64,000 nt of DNA from Terasakiella sp. SH-1 (lineage in GTDB: Bacteria > Pseudomonadota > Alphaproteobacteria > Rhodospirillales > Terasakiellaceae): NCBI RefSeq assembly GCF_004564135.1, contig NZ_CP038255.1, positions 3,521,501-3,585,500 on the forward strand, given 5' to 3'. Made by a program: the position numbers and the translations under genes. Position 1 is the stretch's first letter. Every line of letters starts with the position of its first letter. The notes under the pieces are model-generated. The model had not been told where the DNA came from and made no database searches. It was given only the letters and a program-made list of their open reading frames with translations. This document shows, one piece after another, positions 9,460 to 18,002 of this stretch.

Positions 9460-10164
9460 CTAAAGATCAAGACTACGAATCAGAGTAAATGCTTCAGCAT
9501 ATTTAACTCCGACCTGAGTTCCTCGATATTGAGCCAGTGATCTTAGCACTTCTTCTGACCTAGGATGTGGGGCAGGTAGCATCTCGTCTTCATACGCCTG
9601 CATAGCCTCAATTTTTAGATCGATAGTTTGAGTAACATCTACAAAAGAAGTCGCCATAAAGGGTTGAAGTGGATTCCATTCTGTTGAAGAAAGAACTTCG
9701 TATGCATAAATTGCTTTAAACGCACGGGATGTAGCAGGTCTAGCCGCAGCCAAAAGAGCCTTATAGCTCAACCGATGGTCAATATTGGCATCATGTGCAG
9801 AATGACCAAAGATACGCGTAGGGTTAAAGTCTTTAATATGATGTTCTATTTCTTTGGTAAGGTCGATGAGGGAAACTTCATCTAAACGACAACAATAACG
9901 TGAACCGAGGTAAATCTCTTCTTCCGTCATTCTTAAAAATTTAAGAGCTCTGATCGCATTTTGATTACGCTTAACTGACTTTTCTTTAACTTCAGCGCTT
10001 TCAAGGACTTTCTCATCATATCGAGCGGTTACTCCTTCTGCTAAAAAAACAACTCTCACAGGAATGTTTTTTTGTCTAGCCAGAGCAATAGTCGCACCGC
10101 ACCCTAACACTTCATCATCAGGATGGGCTGCAATAATCAAAAAACGTTCAGATGAATCAAACAT
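9460..10164 (-). CDS. PIG-L/LmbE-family N-deacetylase
   Basis: Zinc-dependent de-N-acetylase family. The signature AAHPDDEVLGCG (residues 12-23) supplies His, Asp and Asp of the metal site and catalytic base, and HDANIDHR near residue 125 supplies the later His. 234 residues is the usual length. It lies between the NeuB-family synthase and the PseG-like gene in one operon and ends one base before the next start. It probably removes an acetyl group from an amino sugar or nonulosonate so that a different acyl or amidino group can be attached; this role is an inference from context. Confidence 0.85.
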   Translation of the reverse strand: MFDSSERFLIIAAHPDDEVLGCGATIALARQKNIPVRVVFLAEGVTARYDEKVLESAEVKEKSVKRNQNAIRALKFLRMTEEEIYLGSRYCCRLDEVSLIDLTKEIEHHIKDFNPTRIFGHSAHDANIDHRLSYKALLAAARPATSRAFKAIYAYEVLSSTEWNPLQPFMATSFVDVTQTIDLKIEAMQAYEDEMLPAPHPRSEEVLRSLAQYRGTQVGVKYAEAFTLIRSLDL

Positions 10165-10205
10165 TTAAATCCCTTGAAAATCAATCTAAAGCTTGTAGGG
10201 ACACT

Positions 10206-11210
10206 TTATTCAAAATCATCAAATGAAAGCTGATGATTAGCTGGAACAGCATGGCGTAACTTTTTTGATAAAACCTCATTATAACGCCATGCGGCAATCC
10301 CATCCCCAGGTTTTTTATATGATAGGTCCTTTTCTTGAATACAGTCACCTTTTCCTAGTGCTTTGGTGGTGACAATACTCTTCTCAAAAACTTTTTTCAT
10401 ATCTAAATATGGTGAAAGGTCATCTTTGTTGACTGGGTTATCTAACATTTTCCAGATACTCTTAATACCCCGGCAGAAGGTCGTAAACTCTTCTGGTTCC
10501 ATCGCATTAGCTGCGTCACTACCATACATTGCCTTTGAAAAAGTAAGATGTTTTTCAATGCAAACAGCTCCTAGTGCAGCAGCAGCAAATGCAGCAGCAC
10601 AATCTGTTGTATGATCAGAAAAACCAACAGGCAATTTATAATGGTTGGTCATTTCAGAAATAATATTTAATCCAACACGCGTTGGTGGGCAGGGGTAAGC
10701 CGAAGTACATTGCATGATCATAATTTCTTGGCAGTCAGATAGAGCTGTGATTGCACGTCCCAGCTCTTGCCAGTTACTCATGCCAGAAGAAAGCAAAACA
10801 GGTTTTCCAGTTTGAGTAATCTTTTTTAATAAAGGGGTGTTGCTGACTTCACCTGATGCGACTTTATAGCAGCTGACATTGACTTTTTCTAAGAGATCAA
10901 CAGCTTCTAAAGAGAAGGGGGATGATAGAAATTGCACTTTATTTTCAGAACAACATTGTACAATTTGCTCCCATTGTTCAATAGAAAAGGCGGTTCGTTT
11001 AAAGTATTCAAGCCTTGGCTCGCCTTTAAAATAAGGGGGCATTGGAGCATTTGGTAAAGTTTCAGCTTCAGCAATATGCGTCTGAAACTTGACAATATCA
11101 GCTCCGCACTTTGCAGCAAGTTCAATTAACTTTAATGCATTACCGAAAGAGCCGTCATGGACAGAGCCAATTTCAGCAATAATTTTTCTGTCAAAAGATG
11201 TGGCTATCAT
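10206..11210 (-). CDS. NeuB-family nonulosonate synthase with SAF domain
   Basis: Condenses phosphoenolpyruvate with a 2-acetamido hexose to form a nine-carbon acidic sugar. The TIM-barrel part has AEIGSVHDGS (about residue 11), VKFQTH, and both metal-binding histidines in SDHTTD and IEKHLTF. The C-terminal ~60 residues are an antifreeze/SAF domain (AVPANHQLS at the very end). Length 334 is normal. It is the first gene of the minus-strand block left of the divergent region. NeuB, LegI and PseI cannot be told apart securely by eye. The nearby NeuC-type and PseG-like genes offer two alternative substrate suppliers. Confidence 0.87.
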   Translation of the reverse strand: MIATSFDRKIIAEIGSVHDGSFGNALKLIELAAKCGADIVKFQTHIAEAETLPNAPMPPYFKGEPRLEYFKRTAFSIEQWEQIVQCCSENKVQFLSSPFSLEAVDLLEKVNVSCYKVASGEVSNTPLLKKITQTGKPVLLSSGMSNWQELGRAITALSDCQEIMIMQCTSAYPCPPTRVGLNIISEMTNHYKLPVGFSDHTTDCAAAFAAAALGAVCIEKHLTFSKAMYGSDAANAMEPEEFTTFCRGIKSIWKMLDNPVNKDDLSPYLDMKKVFEKSIVTTKALGKGDCIQEKDLSYKKPGDGIAAWRYNEVLSKKLRHAVPANHQLSFDDFE

Positions 11211-11394
11211 TATTTAAATTTCTTGCAGTTTTACTGTTTAATCAATACGTCCATAATTCTAAAGTAGTTTTTATCATTTCAAACAATAGATTGATATAAG
11301 AAAACAAGTATCAATAGACTTGAATTTTATCTAATGAATTTTTACACATGCTTAAATATCTTAATAAAATTTTCCCCAAAAGAGGCTCAGACAG
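11211..11394. promoter_or_regulatory. Divergent intergenic region with presumed promoters
   Basis: AT-rich gap between the minus-strand synthase gene and the plus-strand glycosyltransferase-like gene. It must carry the plus-strand promoter and probably one for the 113-11210 operon. A TTGAAT near 11331 followed after 17 bases by TACACA is the only sigma70-like pair I noticed, and it is weak. The plus-strand gene has a GAGG Shine-Dalgarno about 9 bases before its ATG. No operator was recognised. Confidence 0.3.
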
Positions 11395-12384
11395 ATGAAT
11401 AAACCAAAATTAATTATATGGGGGGGATTCTGGACAGAACACCGAGAAAATCTATTACTTGAAGAATTAAATTCTCATGCTTCTGTTAACGCCTTCTTTT
11501 TAAGAGAAAACCTAGAGCAGTATTTTACAATTGTTTCAATTACAAGCTTCTTAGATGCTTTAGATATTTTGCACCACAAAGATGCTGTGGCAGTTTTATC
11601 CACTTTCCAAGCGGGGTTTACGCGCCTCAAACAAGACAAGCCTAATATTTTTGAGGAAATCAAAAAGAACTTTAATGGAAAAATCGCATCAATAGTCGAC
11701 TTCGCGAGCTTACAGCCTTATGCTGAAGACATTCTTTTTACTGTTTTAAAACCTGAAAAAAACTGGAAAGGGTGTATTAAGCGTTTTGTAAATAGATCGG
11801 ACGTCATCCATATGGGATGGAGTGCAGCAGCTAAATATTGTACCCCGAATCAAAAGAAAGAGCCGACAAGAATTTTTCTGGATCATGGGCATTATAGTGG
11901 TGATGATTTTACAGGAGTTTTCGTTTCTGCTTTAAATAAACTCTCTTTAGATACAAGCATCCCCCAATTTGAAGTATATCTGCAAGAGAATAAAGGTATT
12001 GGGAGCTGGCCATTAGGTACAAGCTGGCATGACGAAAAATATGACCGTCAGCAAAAGGTTTCTTGGCCAGATATTATGTCTGAATATGGGAAGAGCCATA
12101 TTTTTTGTGTAACTCACCGTGAAAGTGCTGGTCTCGGCGTGATTGAAGCAGCTATGAGTGGAGCGTTAATTTATATTCCACATGAAGGTAGTCCTTTTAT
12201 TCGTTCAGAACTGTTGGAAACAGGCCTCAAACATCGATTACTTCCCCTTAATGAAGAGTATATATATAAGCAGTTAAAGGCTGACATTATAAAGGGGGTT
12301 CATTGTCAAGAGAACCGAGAAATGGTTGAAAGAACACATGACTGGTCAATCGCAGCTAAACGTATTGCTCAAATATTCACATAA
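11395..12384 (+). CDS. Glycosyltransferase-like GT-B protein
   Basis: 329-residue protein encoded opposite to its neighbours. The C-terminal half has a GT4-like nucleotide-sugar block, HRESAGLGVIEAAMSGALIYIP (about residues 242-263), with the E-x7-E spacing. The N-terminal half (starting KPKLIIWGGFW) is unassigned. A run of seven G (11420-11426) lies at codons 9-11. It is convergent with wbpE with no spacer: the two stop codons are adjacent around 12382-12387. Single-gene orientation and the G tract suggest separate control. Role in the glycan is unknown. Confidence 0.7.
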   Translation: MNKPKLIIWGGFWTEHRENLLLEELNSHASVNAFFLRENLEQYFTIVSITSFLDALDILHHKDAVAVLSTFQAGFTRLKQDKPNIFEEIKKNFNGKIASIVDFASLQPYAEDILFTVLKPEKNWKGCIKRFVNRSDVIHMGWSAAAKYCTPNQKKEPTRIFLDHGHYSGDDFTGVFVSALNKLSLDTSIPQFEVYLQENKGIGSWPLGTSWHDEKYDRQQKVSWPDIMSEYGKSHIFCVTHRESAGLGVIEAAMSGALIYIPHEGSPFIRSELLETGLKHRLLPLNEEYIYKQLKADIIKGVHCQENREMVERTHDWSIAAKRIAQIFT

Positions 12385-13500
12385 TTATAGCGTTAATAGA
12401 GTGCTAATAATCTTATTTTGACTTTCTTCATCAAGATATGGGTGCATTGGTAGGCTGAGCACTGACTGTGATAGAGTTTCAGAGTTTTGGAGGCCGCCTG
12501 GAGCTATATAAGAGTCGCGATATGCTTTTTGTCGATGTAATGGAATTGGATAATATACCTGAGTTGGAATATTATTTTTGTTACACTGTTCTTGTATTTT
12601 TTCTCTATTTGAGACAGTTAAAGTATATTGAGCCCATGTTGAGCTAGTTTCTTTTGGAATGAAGGGTGTTGAAAAATGCCTTTTTAGTACAGAAGAATAT
12701 TTTTGAGCAATAAGCTCTCTTTGATTTAACTCATCTTGAAAAATTCTTAATTTCTCAAGTAAAATTGCAGCTTGAATCGTGTCTAAGCGACTATTAAGAC
12801 CAACCCTAATATTGTCATACTTATACTCCCCTTTTCCATGAAAGCGTAAGGATTGGAGGAGGCTAGCATTTTTAGCTTTCTCCGTAAAAACCGCTCCTCC
12901 ATCACCATAACAACCTAAAGGTTTTGCAGGAAAAAAGCTTGTTGTTGTGTAATCAGCTAATGTACCAACAACATTTCCTTCATAAATTGCACCAAAGCTT
13001 TGGGCTGCATCTGCAATAAAAAGTAATTCTTCTTTATCTGCTATTTTGCGAATAGCCTTATAATCACAAGGAAGCCCAAATAAATCCACTGAGATAATCG
13101 CTTTTGGGTTTAATCCTCTTGATTTTGCATCATGAATAGAATCCTCAAGGCTTTCTGAACACATATTGAACGTTTGAAGATCGACATCAACAAAATAAAG
13201 GTTAGCGCCTAAAAGAGAAGGGGCCTCAGCTGTTGCAACAAATGTAAAAGCTGGGAGAAATACAGTATCACTGGAAGATATATTTTCTGCCATTAGGGCT
13301 AAAGATAGTGCGTCAGTACCGTTTGCGCATGTAATACAATGCTGTGCATTGCAAAAATCAGCTAATTCCTTTTCAAGAGAACGAACCTCAGGACCTAAAA
13401 TATATTGACCATGTACCAAAACATTGGAAATCGCTTCTTTAATCTGGTCTCCAATAATTGCCTGTTGAGCCTGCAAATCAATAAATGGGATTTCTGTCAT
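12385..13500 (-). CDS. wbpE: WbpE-type PLP sugar aminotransferase
   Basis: DegT/DnrJ/EryC1 aminotransferase of 371 residues. The internal-aldimine lysine is Lys193 in SFFPAKPLGCYGDGGA, and Asp164 in IADAAQSFG contacts the PLP nitrogen. The sequence follows P. aeruginosa WbpE / Bordetella WlbC almost motif for motif (GQYILGPEV, CANGTDAL, RVGLNSRLDTIQAAIL). WbpE installs the 3-amino group on the UDP-3-keto-GlcNAcA made by WbpB. It is translationally coupled to the wbpD gene upstream (TAATG overlap). PseC/LegC function is less likely given the flanking wbpD and wbpB. Confidence 0.9.
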   Translation of the reverse strand: MTEIPFIDLQAQQAIIGDQIKEAISNVLVHGQYILGPEVRSLEKELADFCNAQHCITCANGTDALSLALMAENISSSDTVFLPAFTFVATAEAPSLLGANLYFVDVDLQTFNMCSESLEDSIHDAKSRGLNPKAIISVDLFGLPCDYKAIRKIADKEELLFIADAAQSFGAIYEGNVVGTLADYTTTSFFPAKPLGCYGDGGAVFTEKAKNASLLQSLRFHGKGEYKYDNIRVGLNSRLDTIQAAILLEKLRIFQDELNQRELIAQKYSSVLKRHFSTPFIPKETSSTWAQYTLTVSNREKIQEQCNKNNIPTQVYYPIPLHRQKAYRDSYIAPGGLQNSETLSQSVLSLPMHPYLDEESQNKIISTLLTL

Positions 13501-14087
13501 TAGGTTTCTTTTTGCAACTGGTTTTCGTTATTCAACCTATATTGCTGCCCTGAAAGAGGACAAACTAGATCATCGTCGAGTTTCCCTCCTTCTTCACTCA
13601 TCCAACCAATTTGGCACGCAGGAACACCTGCCATAAGAGCATAAGGCTTAACATCTTGCGTTATAACAGCACCTGCAGCAATAAACGCATATTCACCAAT
13701 TGTATGCCCGCAAACAATTGTTGCATTAGCGCCAATTGTAGTTCCCTTTTTTACAAGTGTACTTCGAAATTCACTTTTGCGGTTTATTTCTGCACGGGGG
13801 TTATTCACGTTAGTGAAAACACATGAAGGACCACAAAAAACGCCATCTTCCAATTCAACGCCTGTATATAGGCTTACATTATTTTGGACTTTACAATTAT
13901 TACCGACTTTAACATTAGGCCCTACAACAACATTTTGTCCAAAGCTACAGTTAGACCCAATAATAACATTTGGTAAAATATGTGAGAAATGCCAAATTTT
14001 TGTCCCAGCTCCTATTTCACAGGGATCATCAATATATGCACTTTCGTGTACAAAAAAGCAATTTTCACCTTGCTTATTGCTCCTCAT
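13500..14087 (-). CDS. wbpD: WbpD-type N-acetyltransferase, left-handed beta-helix
   Basis: 195-residue hexapeptide-repeat acyltransferase. Repeated [IV]GxxxxI/V units run from about residue 20 to 110 ([27 protein letters not shown]), followed by [16 protein letters not shown] and [13 protein letters not shown]. It should acetylate the 3-amino group of UDP-GlcNAc3NA using acetyl-CoA, giving UDP-2,3-diacetamido-glucuronate. One-base overlaps at both ends with wbpE and wbpB show a coupled trio. The order wbpB-wbpD-wbpE in a single operon supports the assignment. Confidence 0.9.
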   Translation of the reverse strand: MRSNKQGENCFFVHESAYIDDPCEIGAGTKIWHFSHILPNVIIGSNCSFGQNVVVGPNVKVGNNCKVQNNVSLYTGVELEDGVFCGPSCVFTNVNNPRAEINRKSEFRSTLVKKGTTIGANATIVCGHTIGEYAFIAAGAVITQDVKPYALMAGVPACQIGWMSEEGGKLDDDLVCPLSGQQYRLNNENQLQKET

Positions 14088-15025
14088 TATATAAGTCCTC
14101 GTGCCATCGGATGGATATCACCTTTATTAGGGGCTAAAGCCATTGTCCTAATTGCAGAAACCATTTCAATGGATGGACGGACATCAATAAGGCCGTAACC
14201 ATTACCGCTTAAAATCTCTTGATAACTTTTGGTATGTAAATCAGTGAAGCCAGAAGAAAATTCAATCTCTTTTCCATCTACAGTAATTGATCGGTATGTT
14301 GGTTGTTTACCCTGGACACTTTCCGGAAGATCATTTCGATCAATAGACAGAAACCAGCGAACCTGGGCTTTTTCTAATTCGAGATAACCAGCAGCTTTAC
14401 TAGCTTCACGCAAGTGAACATTATTTTGTTTAGCTTTACCAAATATATAAGTCAGCATGTCATAGAAATGGACGCCAATATTTGTTGCAATACCGCCCGA
14501 TTTATCTTCATTGCCTTTCCAAGAATTGTGATACCAATTACCACGCGAAGTGATATAACTTAAATCAACCTCCCAGATCTTATCTGGAGAACTATTGATT
14601 TCTTCCTTTAACGCAATAATGGATGAATGAAGGCGCAATTGGAGAATTGTATTGATTTTTTTACCATAGTGAGATTCAAAATCCTCAAGGGCATCAATAT
14701 TCCATGGGTTTAGTACAATTGGTTTTTCACAAATCGCATGCGCACCTGATCTTAATGCAAAACGGATATGCGCATCGTGCAGATAATTGGGTGAACAAAT
14801 AGACATATAAGAAATTGTCTTATTTTCACGTTGAAGTTTATCAATATAACGGTCAAAGCGTTCAAATTCTGTGAAGAAACGTGCTTCAGGAAAATAAGAA
14901 TCTATGACGCCTACAGAATCGAATGGGTCAAAAGCTGTTTGAATAGAGCCTCCATTTTCTTTGATCGCATTCATATGACGAGGTGCGATATAGCCCGCTG
15001 CTCCAATAAGTGCAAAATTTGTCAT
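14087..15025 (-). CDS. wbpB: WbpB/WlbA-type UDP-GlcNAcA 3-dehydrogenase
   Basis: Gfo/Idh/MocA oxidoreductase of 312 residues. The N-terminal Rossmann loop reads [16 protein letters not shown] and the family lysine motif is [20 protein letters not shown] and [10 protein letters not shown] match WlbA/WbpB closely. The enzyme oxidises C3 of UDP-GlcNAcA with NAD+, recycled by 2-oxoglutarate in characterised homologues. Its substrate would come from the TviB-type dehydrogenase at 37504. It lies 15 bases downstream of the NeuC-type gene and overlaps wbpD by one base. Confidence 0.9.
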   Translation of the reverse strand: MTNFALIGAAGYIAPRHMNAIKENGGSIQTAFDPFDSVGVIDSYFPEARFFTEFERFDRYIDKLQRENKTISYMSICSPNYLHDAHIRFALRSGAHAICEKPIVLNPWNIDALEDFESHYGKKINTILQLRLHSSIIALKEEINSSPDKIWEVDLSYITSRGNWYHNSWKGNEDKSGGIATNIGVHFYDMLTYIFGKAKQNNVHLREASKAAGYLELEKAQVRWFLSIDRNDLPESVQGKQPTYRSITVDGKEIEFSSGFTDLHTKSYQEILSGNGYGLIDVRPSIEMVSAIRTMALAPNKGDIHPMARGLI

Positions 15026-15040
15026 ATTGATATTCTCCGA

Positions 15041-16201
15041 TTAGTAATTAATCACTTTTTGAATATCAACTGTAGTTGAGGCTAAAATATTAGCAATTTT
15101 AACCCCTGCATCACCACGACCATAGATCGGGTCTATTTCATAAGACCCATGCTTTATTTGCATTTGAATTTTTTCATAAATATCATCTGCATTTGTCTCT
15201 GCATCAATAATATTATGGCCTCTCTCACGTTGCTGTTGCCGTGAACCTATATTAACTGCAGGCGTACCAATGAATGCGCCCTCTCGTACACCACTTGAAG
15301 AATTACCAACAAGGCAGGCCGTACGTTGCATCAGTTTGACATAGACATGAATCGGCAAATTTTTAAAGAAATGCATATTCTTATCTAGGCCCTTCTCACG
15401 CCAAATTCGAATACCACGAGCAATATCATCTGATCCTGCATCTGCATTTGGCCATAAAACAATCGCATGCATGCCAGTTTTAGAAACTGCTTCAAGTGTT
15501 TCCGTGATTTGCTTTTGTCCATCTCCATATTCGGTAGTTACCGGATGCTGGGAGACGAGAATAAATGGTTCTCCAAGATTAAATTGCATTCCAACACCTT
15601 GATTAAAAAGATTATTTTGTAAATCTCTTAAACGATAGTTCTGGTCATCAAGAATTCTTTTGATTAGATCAATACGAGGGCATCCCACAAGGTGAATATT
15701 TTTAGGGATCTCGCCAAGTTTAATAATCCGATCTTTTGCATCTTGTGAGGCTGGGAAGTGGATATGTGCAAGTTTAGTTACGGCATGACGAATAGATTCA
15801 TCAATAGTACCGCTAACTTCCCCTCCCATGGTATGGGCAAGGGGTATATTCATATATGCTGTAGCAATAGCTGTTGCCATTGTCTCAAAACGATCACCAA
15901 CAGTAATTACTGTATCTGGTTGTAGTTGTTCAAGGACAGGAGGCAAAGACATAAGACCTATACCAGTCGATTGGGCCATAGAAGTTAAGCTTTCGCCTTC
16001 TAACAACATGTTTACTTGTGCATCAATCGCAAAACCATCTTTTTTTATGAGATGAATAACAGCTCCGTATCTATCAAGTAATGCTGAAGCACTTGCAACA
16101 ACCTGTAACGTCAAGTCGGAATGATTGTTAACAGCTTCCATTACAGACTTGATGCTTGAGTAGTTAGCTCGTGAACCGACTACAATGCATATTTTTTTCA
16201 T
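15041..16201 (-). CDS. neuC: NeuC-type hydrolysing UDP-sugar 2-epimerase
   Basis: 386-residue GT-B-fold epimerase of the hydrolysing subgroup, which releases UDP and a ManNAc-type sugar for a NeuB-family synthase. Diagnostic stretches are VVGSRANYSSIKSV at the N-terminus, VGDRFETMATAIA, HTMGGEVSGTIDESIRHA (acid/base residues) and GNSSSGVREG in the C-terminal domain. It differs from non-hydrolysing WecB/WbpI enzymes, which begin with a GTRPE motif. It heads the operon containing wbpB/D/E, so its substrate might be UDP-2,3-diacetamido-glucuronate or simply a UDP-GlcNAc derivative. Confidence 0.85.
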   Translation of the reverse strand: MKKICIVVGSRANYSSIKSVMEAVNNHSDLTLQVVASASALLDRYGAVIHLIKKDGFAIDAQVNMLLEGESLTSMAQSTGIGLMSLPPVLEQLQPDTVITVGDRFETMATAIATAYMNIPLAHTMGGEVSGTIDESIRHAVTKLAHIHFPASQDAKDRIIKLGEIPKNIHLVGCPRIDLIKRILDDQNYRLRDLQNNLFNQGVGMQFNLGEPFILVSQHPVTTEYGDGQKQITETLEAVSKTGMHAIVLWPNADAGSDDIARGIRIWREKGLDKNMHFFKNLPIHVYVKLMQRTACLVGNSSSGVREGAFIGTPAVNIGSRQQQRERGHNIIDAETNADDIYEKIQMQIKHGSYEIDPIYGRGDAGVKIANILASTTVDIQKVINY

Positions 16202-16380
16202 AATCCATTGCCTATTTGATAAGTTATATTACGAGCAAATTGCAAGCAATCCAAAAAAACGACGAGATTATAAAGACCTCTTATGAATTGTCTAGCAGAT
16301 TGTCTCGTCACCTGAGCCAAAAGTAAGGATCATTTTTTCATTTTGCTTTATCCTTTCTGAATAACAGATAGGAGGGATCA

Positions 16381-16447
16381 ATAGGAAAGAGAGGTCGTCC
16401 GGCCAGTTTAATCGTTTTGAGTGATGAAGAGCGTGATATTGTCGGTT
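16381..16447 (+). pseudogene. IS630-type transposase N-terminal remnant
   Basis: A strong Shine-Dalgarno (AGGAGG, about 16370) is followed by a frame reading GKRGRPASLIVLSDEERDI, which matches the start of IS630-family transposases. The frame is cut at 16448 where the IS3-type element begins. The expected start codon position is ATA (16381) rather than ATG. The preceding ~180 bases back to neuC contain no other gene. Confidence 0.6.
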
Positions 16448-17675
16448 TGAATAGCTCCTATTTTCCTAGACGCCTTGATCTCTCTTTTTTGCTGTCGTTC
16501 GAATTCATTTGGTGACAGCATTTCGTTCCTAGCATGCTTGCGTTTTGGATTGTAGAACATTTCAATATAGTCAAATACATCCTGCCTTACATCCGCTCTG
16601 GTTTTGTAGACCTTGCGCCTGATGCGTTCACGTTTAAGCAGGTTAAAGAAGCTTTCCGCAACAGCGTTGTCATGACAATTACCGCGACGGCTCATAGAAT
16701 GTTCCAAGTTATGAGATTTCAGAAACGAAGCCCATTCAATGCTGGTAAATTGTGAGCCCTGATCGGAATGTATGACGACTTTATTTTTAGGTTTTCGCCG
16801 CCACACAGCCATTAATAAAGCCTGCAAGACGAGTTCTGTCAGTTGCCTGCTTTGCATAGACCAACCAACAACTTTTCTGGAATAAAGGTCAATAACAACC
16901 GCTAAATATGAATATCCTTCTGTCGTTTTAATATAGGTAATATCAGTTACCCAAAATCGATTTGGTTCCAGAACATCAAATTGTCGATCAAGTGTATTAT
17001 CAACAACAATAGACGGTTTTCCTCCATATTGACCAGGGCGACGTTTATATCCGATCTGAGTAAAATTCCTGCCAGACGAGCTAAACGTGCGACACGATTG
17101 GGGCTTATGAATTCGCCTAATTCGCACAGATCATCATGTAACTTACGATAACCATAGACCTTGCCACTCTCTTCCCAAGCCTGCTTGATAAGCTCCGTTT
17201 GACGTTGGTCTTCAAGGGCTCTTTTGCTGAGCGGTGATTTCAACCACGCATAAAACCCGCTTGGATGAACTTGCAATATACGGCACATGCTTCGGATCAT
17301 AAAATCAGAACGATGCACCTTCATAAAGGCGTACTTCACTTGGCATCTTTTGCGAAGAACGCCGTGGCCTTTTTTAAGATGTCTCACTCCTCGGTGACAC
17401 GGGCCAACTCTTTCTTTTAGCGACTGATCTCGGCAGATTGTTCCATAACTTCTTGGGCAACAGCTGGCAATTTAGAAAACCGCTTACGCCATTGATAAAG
17501 CGAATGTGTGCTGACACCTAAACGCCGGGAAACTTCTGCGACTGAATAGCCCCGTTCCGTAATCTGCTTTACAGCATCAATTTTAAATTCATCGGTGAAA
17601 TAGGATTTGGATATTGAATAACTCCTTGCCTCATTTTGTAACCGACAAGGTGTCTAGAAATCTAGGGACTATTCA
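16448..17675 (-). mobile_element. IS3-family element, copy 1 (defective)
   Basis: Complete element bounded by imperfect 28-base inverted repeats, starting TGAATAGCTCCTA at the left and ending TAGGGACTATTCA at the right. The left inverted repeat is 16448-16475 and the right one is 17648-17675. The transposase reads on the minus strand. The flanking triplets differ (GTT left, GAG right), so there is no target duplication, which points to a later rearrangement at one side. It is nearly identical to the copy at 33854-35082. Confidence 0.9.
16475..17614 (-). pseudogene. IS3-family transposase OrfA/OrfB, copy 1, multiply disrupted
   Basis: OrfA reads SKSYFTDEFKIDAVKQ from a candidate ATA start at 17614 (GGAG Shine-Dalgarno seven bases upstream). 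It has an HTH region (VSRRLGVSTHSLYQWRK) but is broken by TAA (17417-17419) and TGA (17384-17386), where relatives have Leu and Arg. The canonical slippery heptamer A AAA AAG (17369-17375 on this strand) would shift into OrfB. OrfB (DDE domain: WVTDITYIKT, HSDQGSQFTS, E in AVAESFFNLLK) is itself broken by a one-base-type frameshift near 17058. In this copy the OrfB frame runs past the element end to 16408 because of a small deletion near the left repeat. Confidence 0.88.
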
Positions 17676-17848
17676 GAGAATGAAGTTGCCGACAAGAGAA
17701 CAGGCAGAAAAAGCCTTGTTCGGATGCATTAATCGATTTTACAATCCCAAGCGTCGGTATTCATATTTGGGAAATATCACTCCGATGCAGTTTGAATTGA
17801 ACGCCGCATAAACGAGAAGGTACTCTCCAGTTTTACGGAACGAGTCCA
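17676..17848 (+). pseudogene. 3' end of a second IS3-type element
   Basis: The plus-strand frame from 17684 to the TAA at 17811 reads TREQAEKALFGCINRFYNPK and ends TPMQFELNAA, the C-terminus of an IS3-family OrfB different from copy 1. It is followed by a terminal-repeat-like sequence (TACTCTCCAGTTTTACGGAA, ending GTCCA at 17848). The upstream part of this element is missing at its junction with copy 1. Confidence 0.75.
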
Positions 17849-18002
17849 ACTGAAAAATCAAATAAATGAGACCTATCTCCGGCTCATATGACGAGAAAAC
17901 GAGCTCTGATTTTAACTGTATTAGATTGACATCAGATTAATATCTATTAAAAAAGGGGACACTATTTAATAGAGAACCTCCTTTAATATTGAGTGCTAGG
18001 TA
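17849..18002. other. AT-rich leader before pseB
   Basis: 154 bases between the IS3-type end and pseB. An imperfect palindrome (ATGAGACCTATCTCCGGCTCAT region, 17866-17889) and an AGAACCTCC stretch near 17975 are visible, but no convincing promoter. The pseB ATG has no strong Shine-Dalgarno; TGCTAGG just upstream is the best match. Confidence 0.3.

Noticed and set aside
17614-17811. Continuous 65-codon frame across the right end of IS copy 1
   Set aside because: Its first part is IS terminal sequence and only the last ~43 codons are the other IS3 OrfB end, so it is a chance fusion of two remnants.
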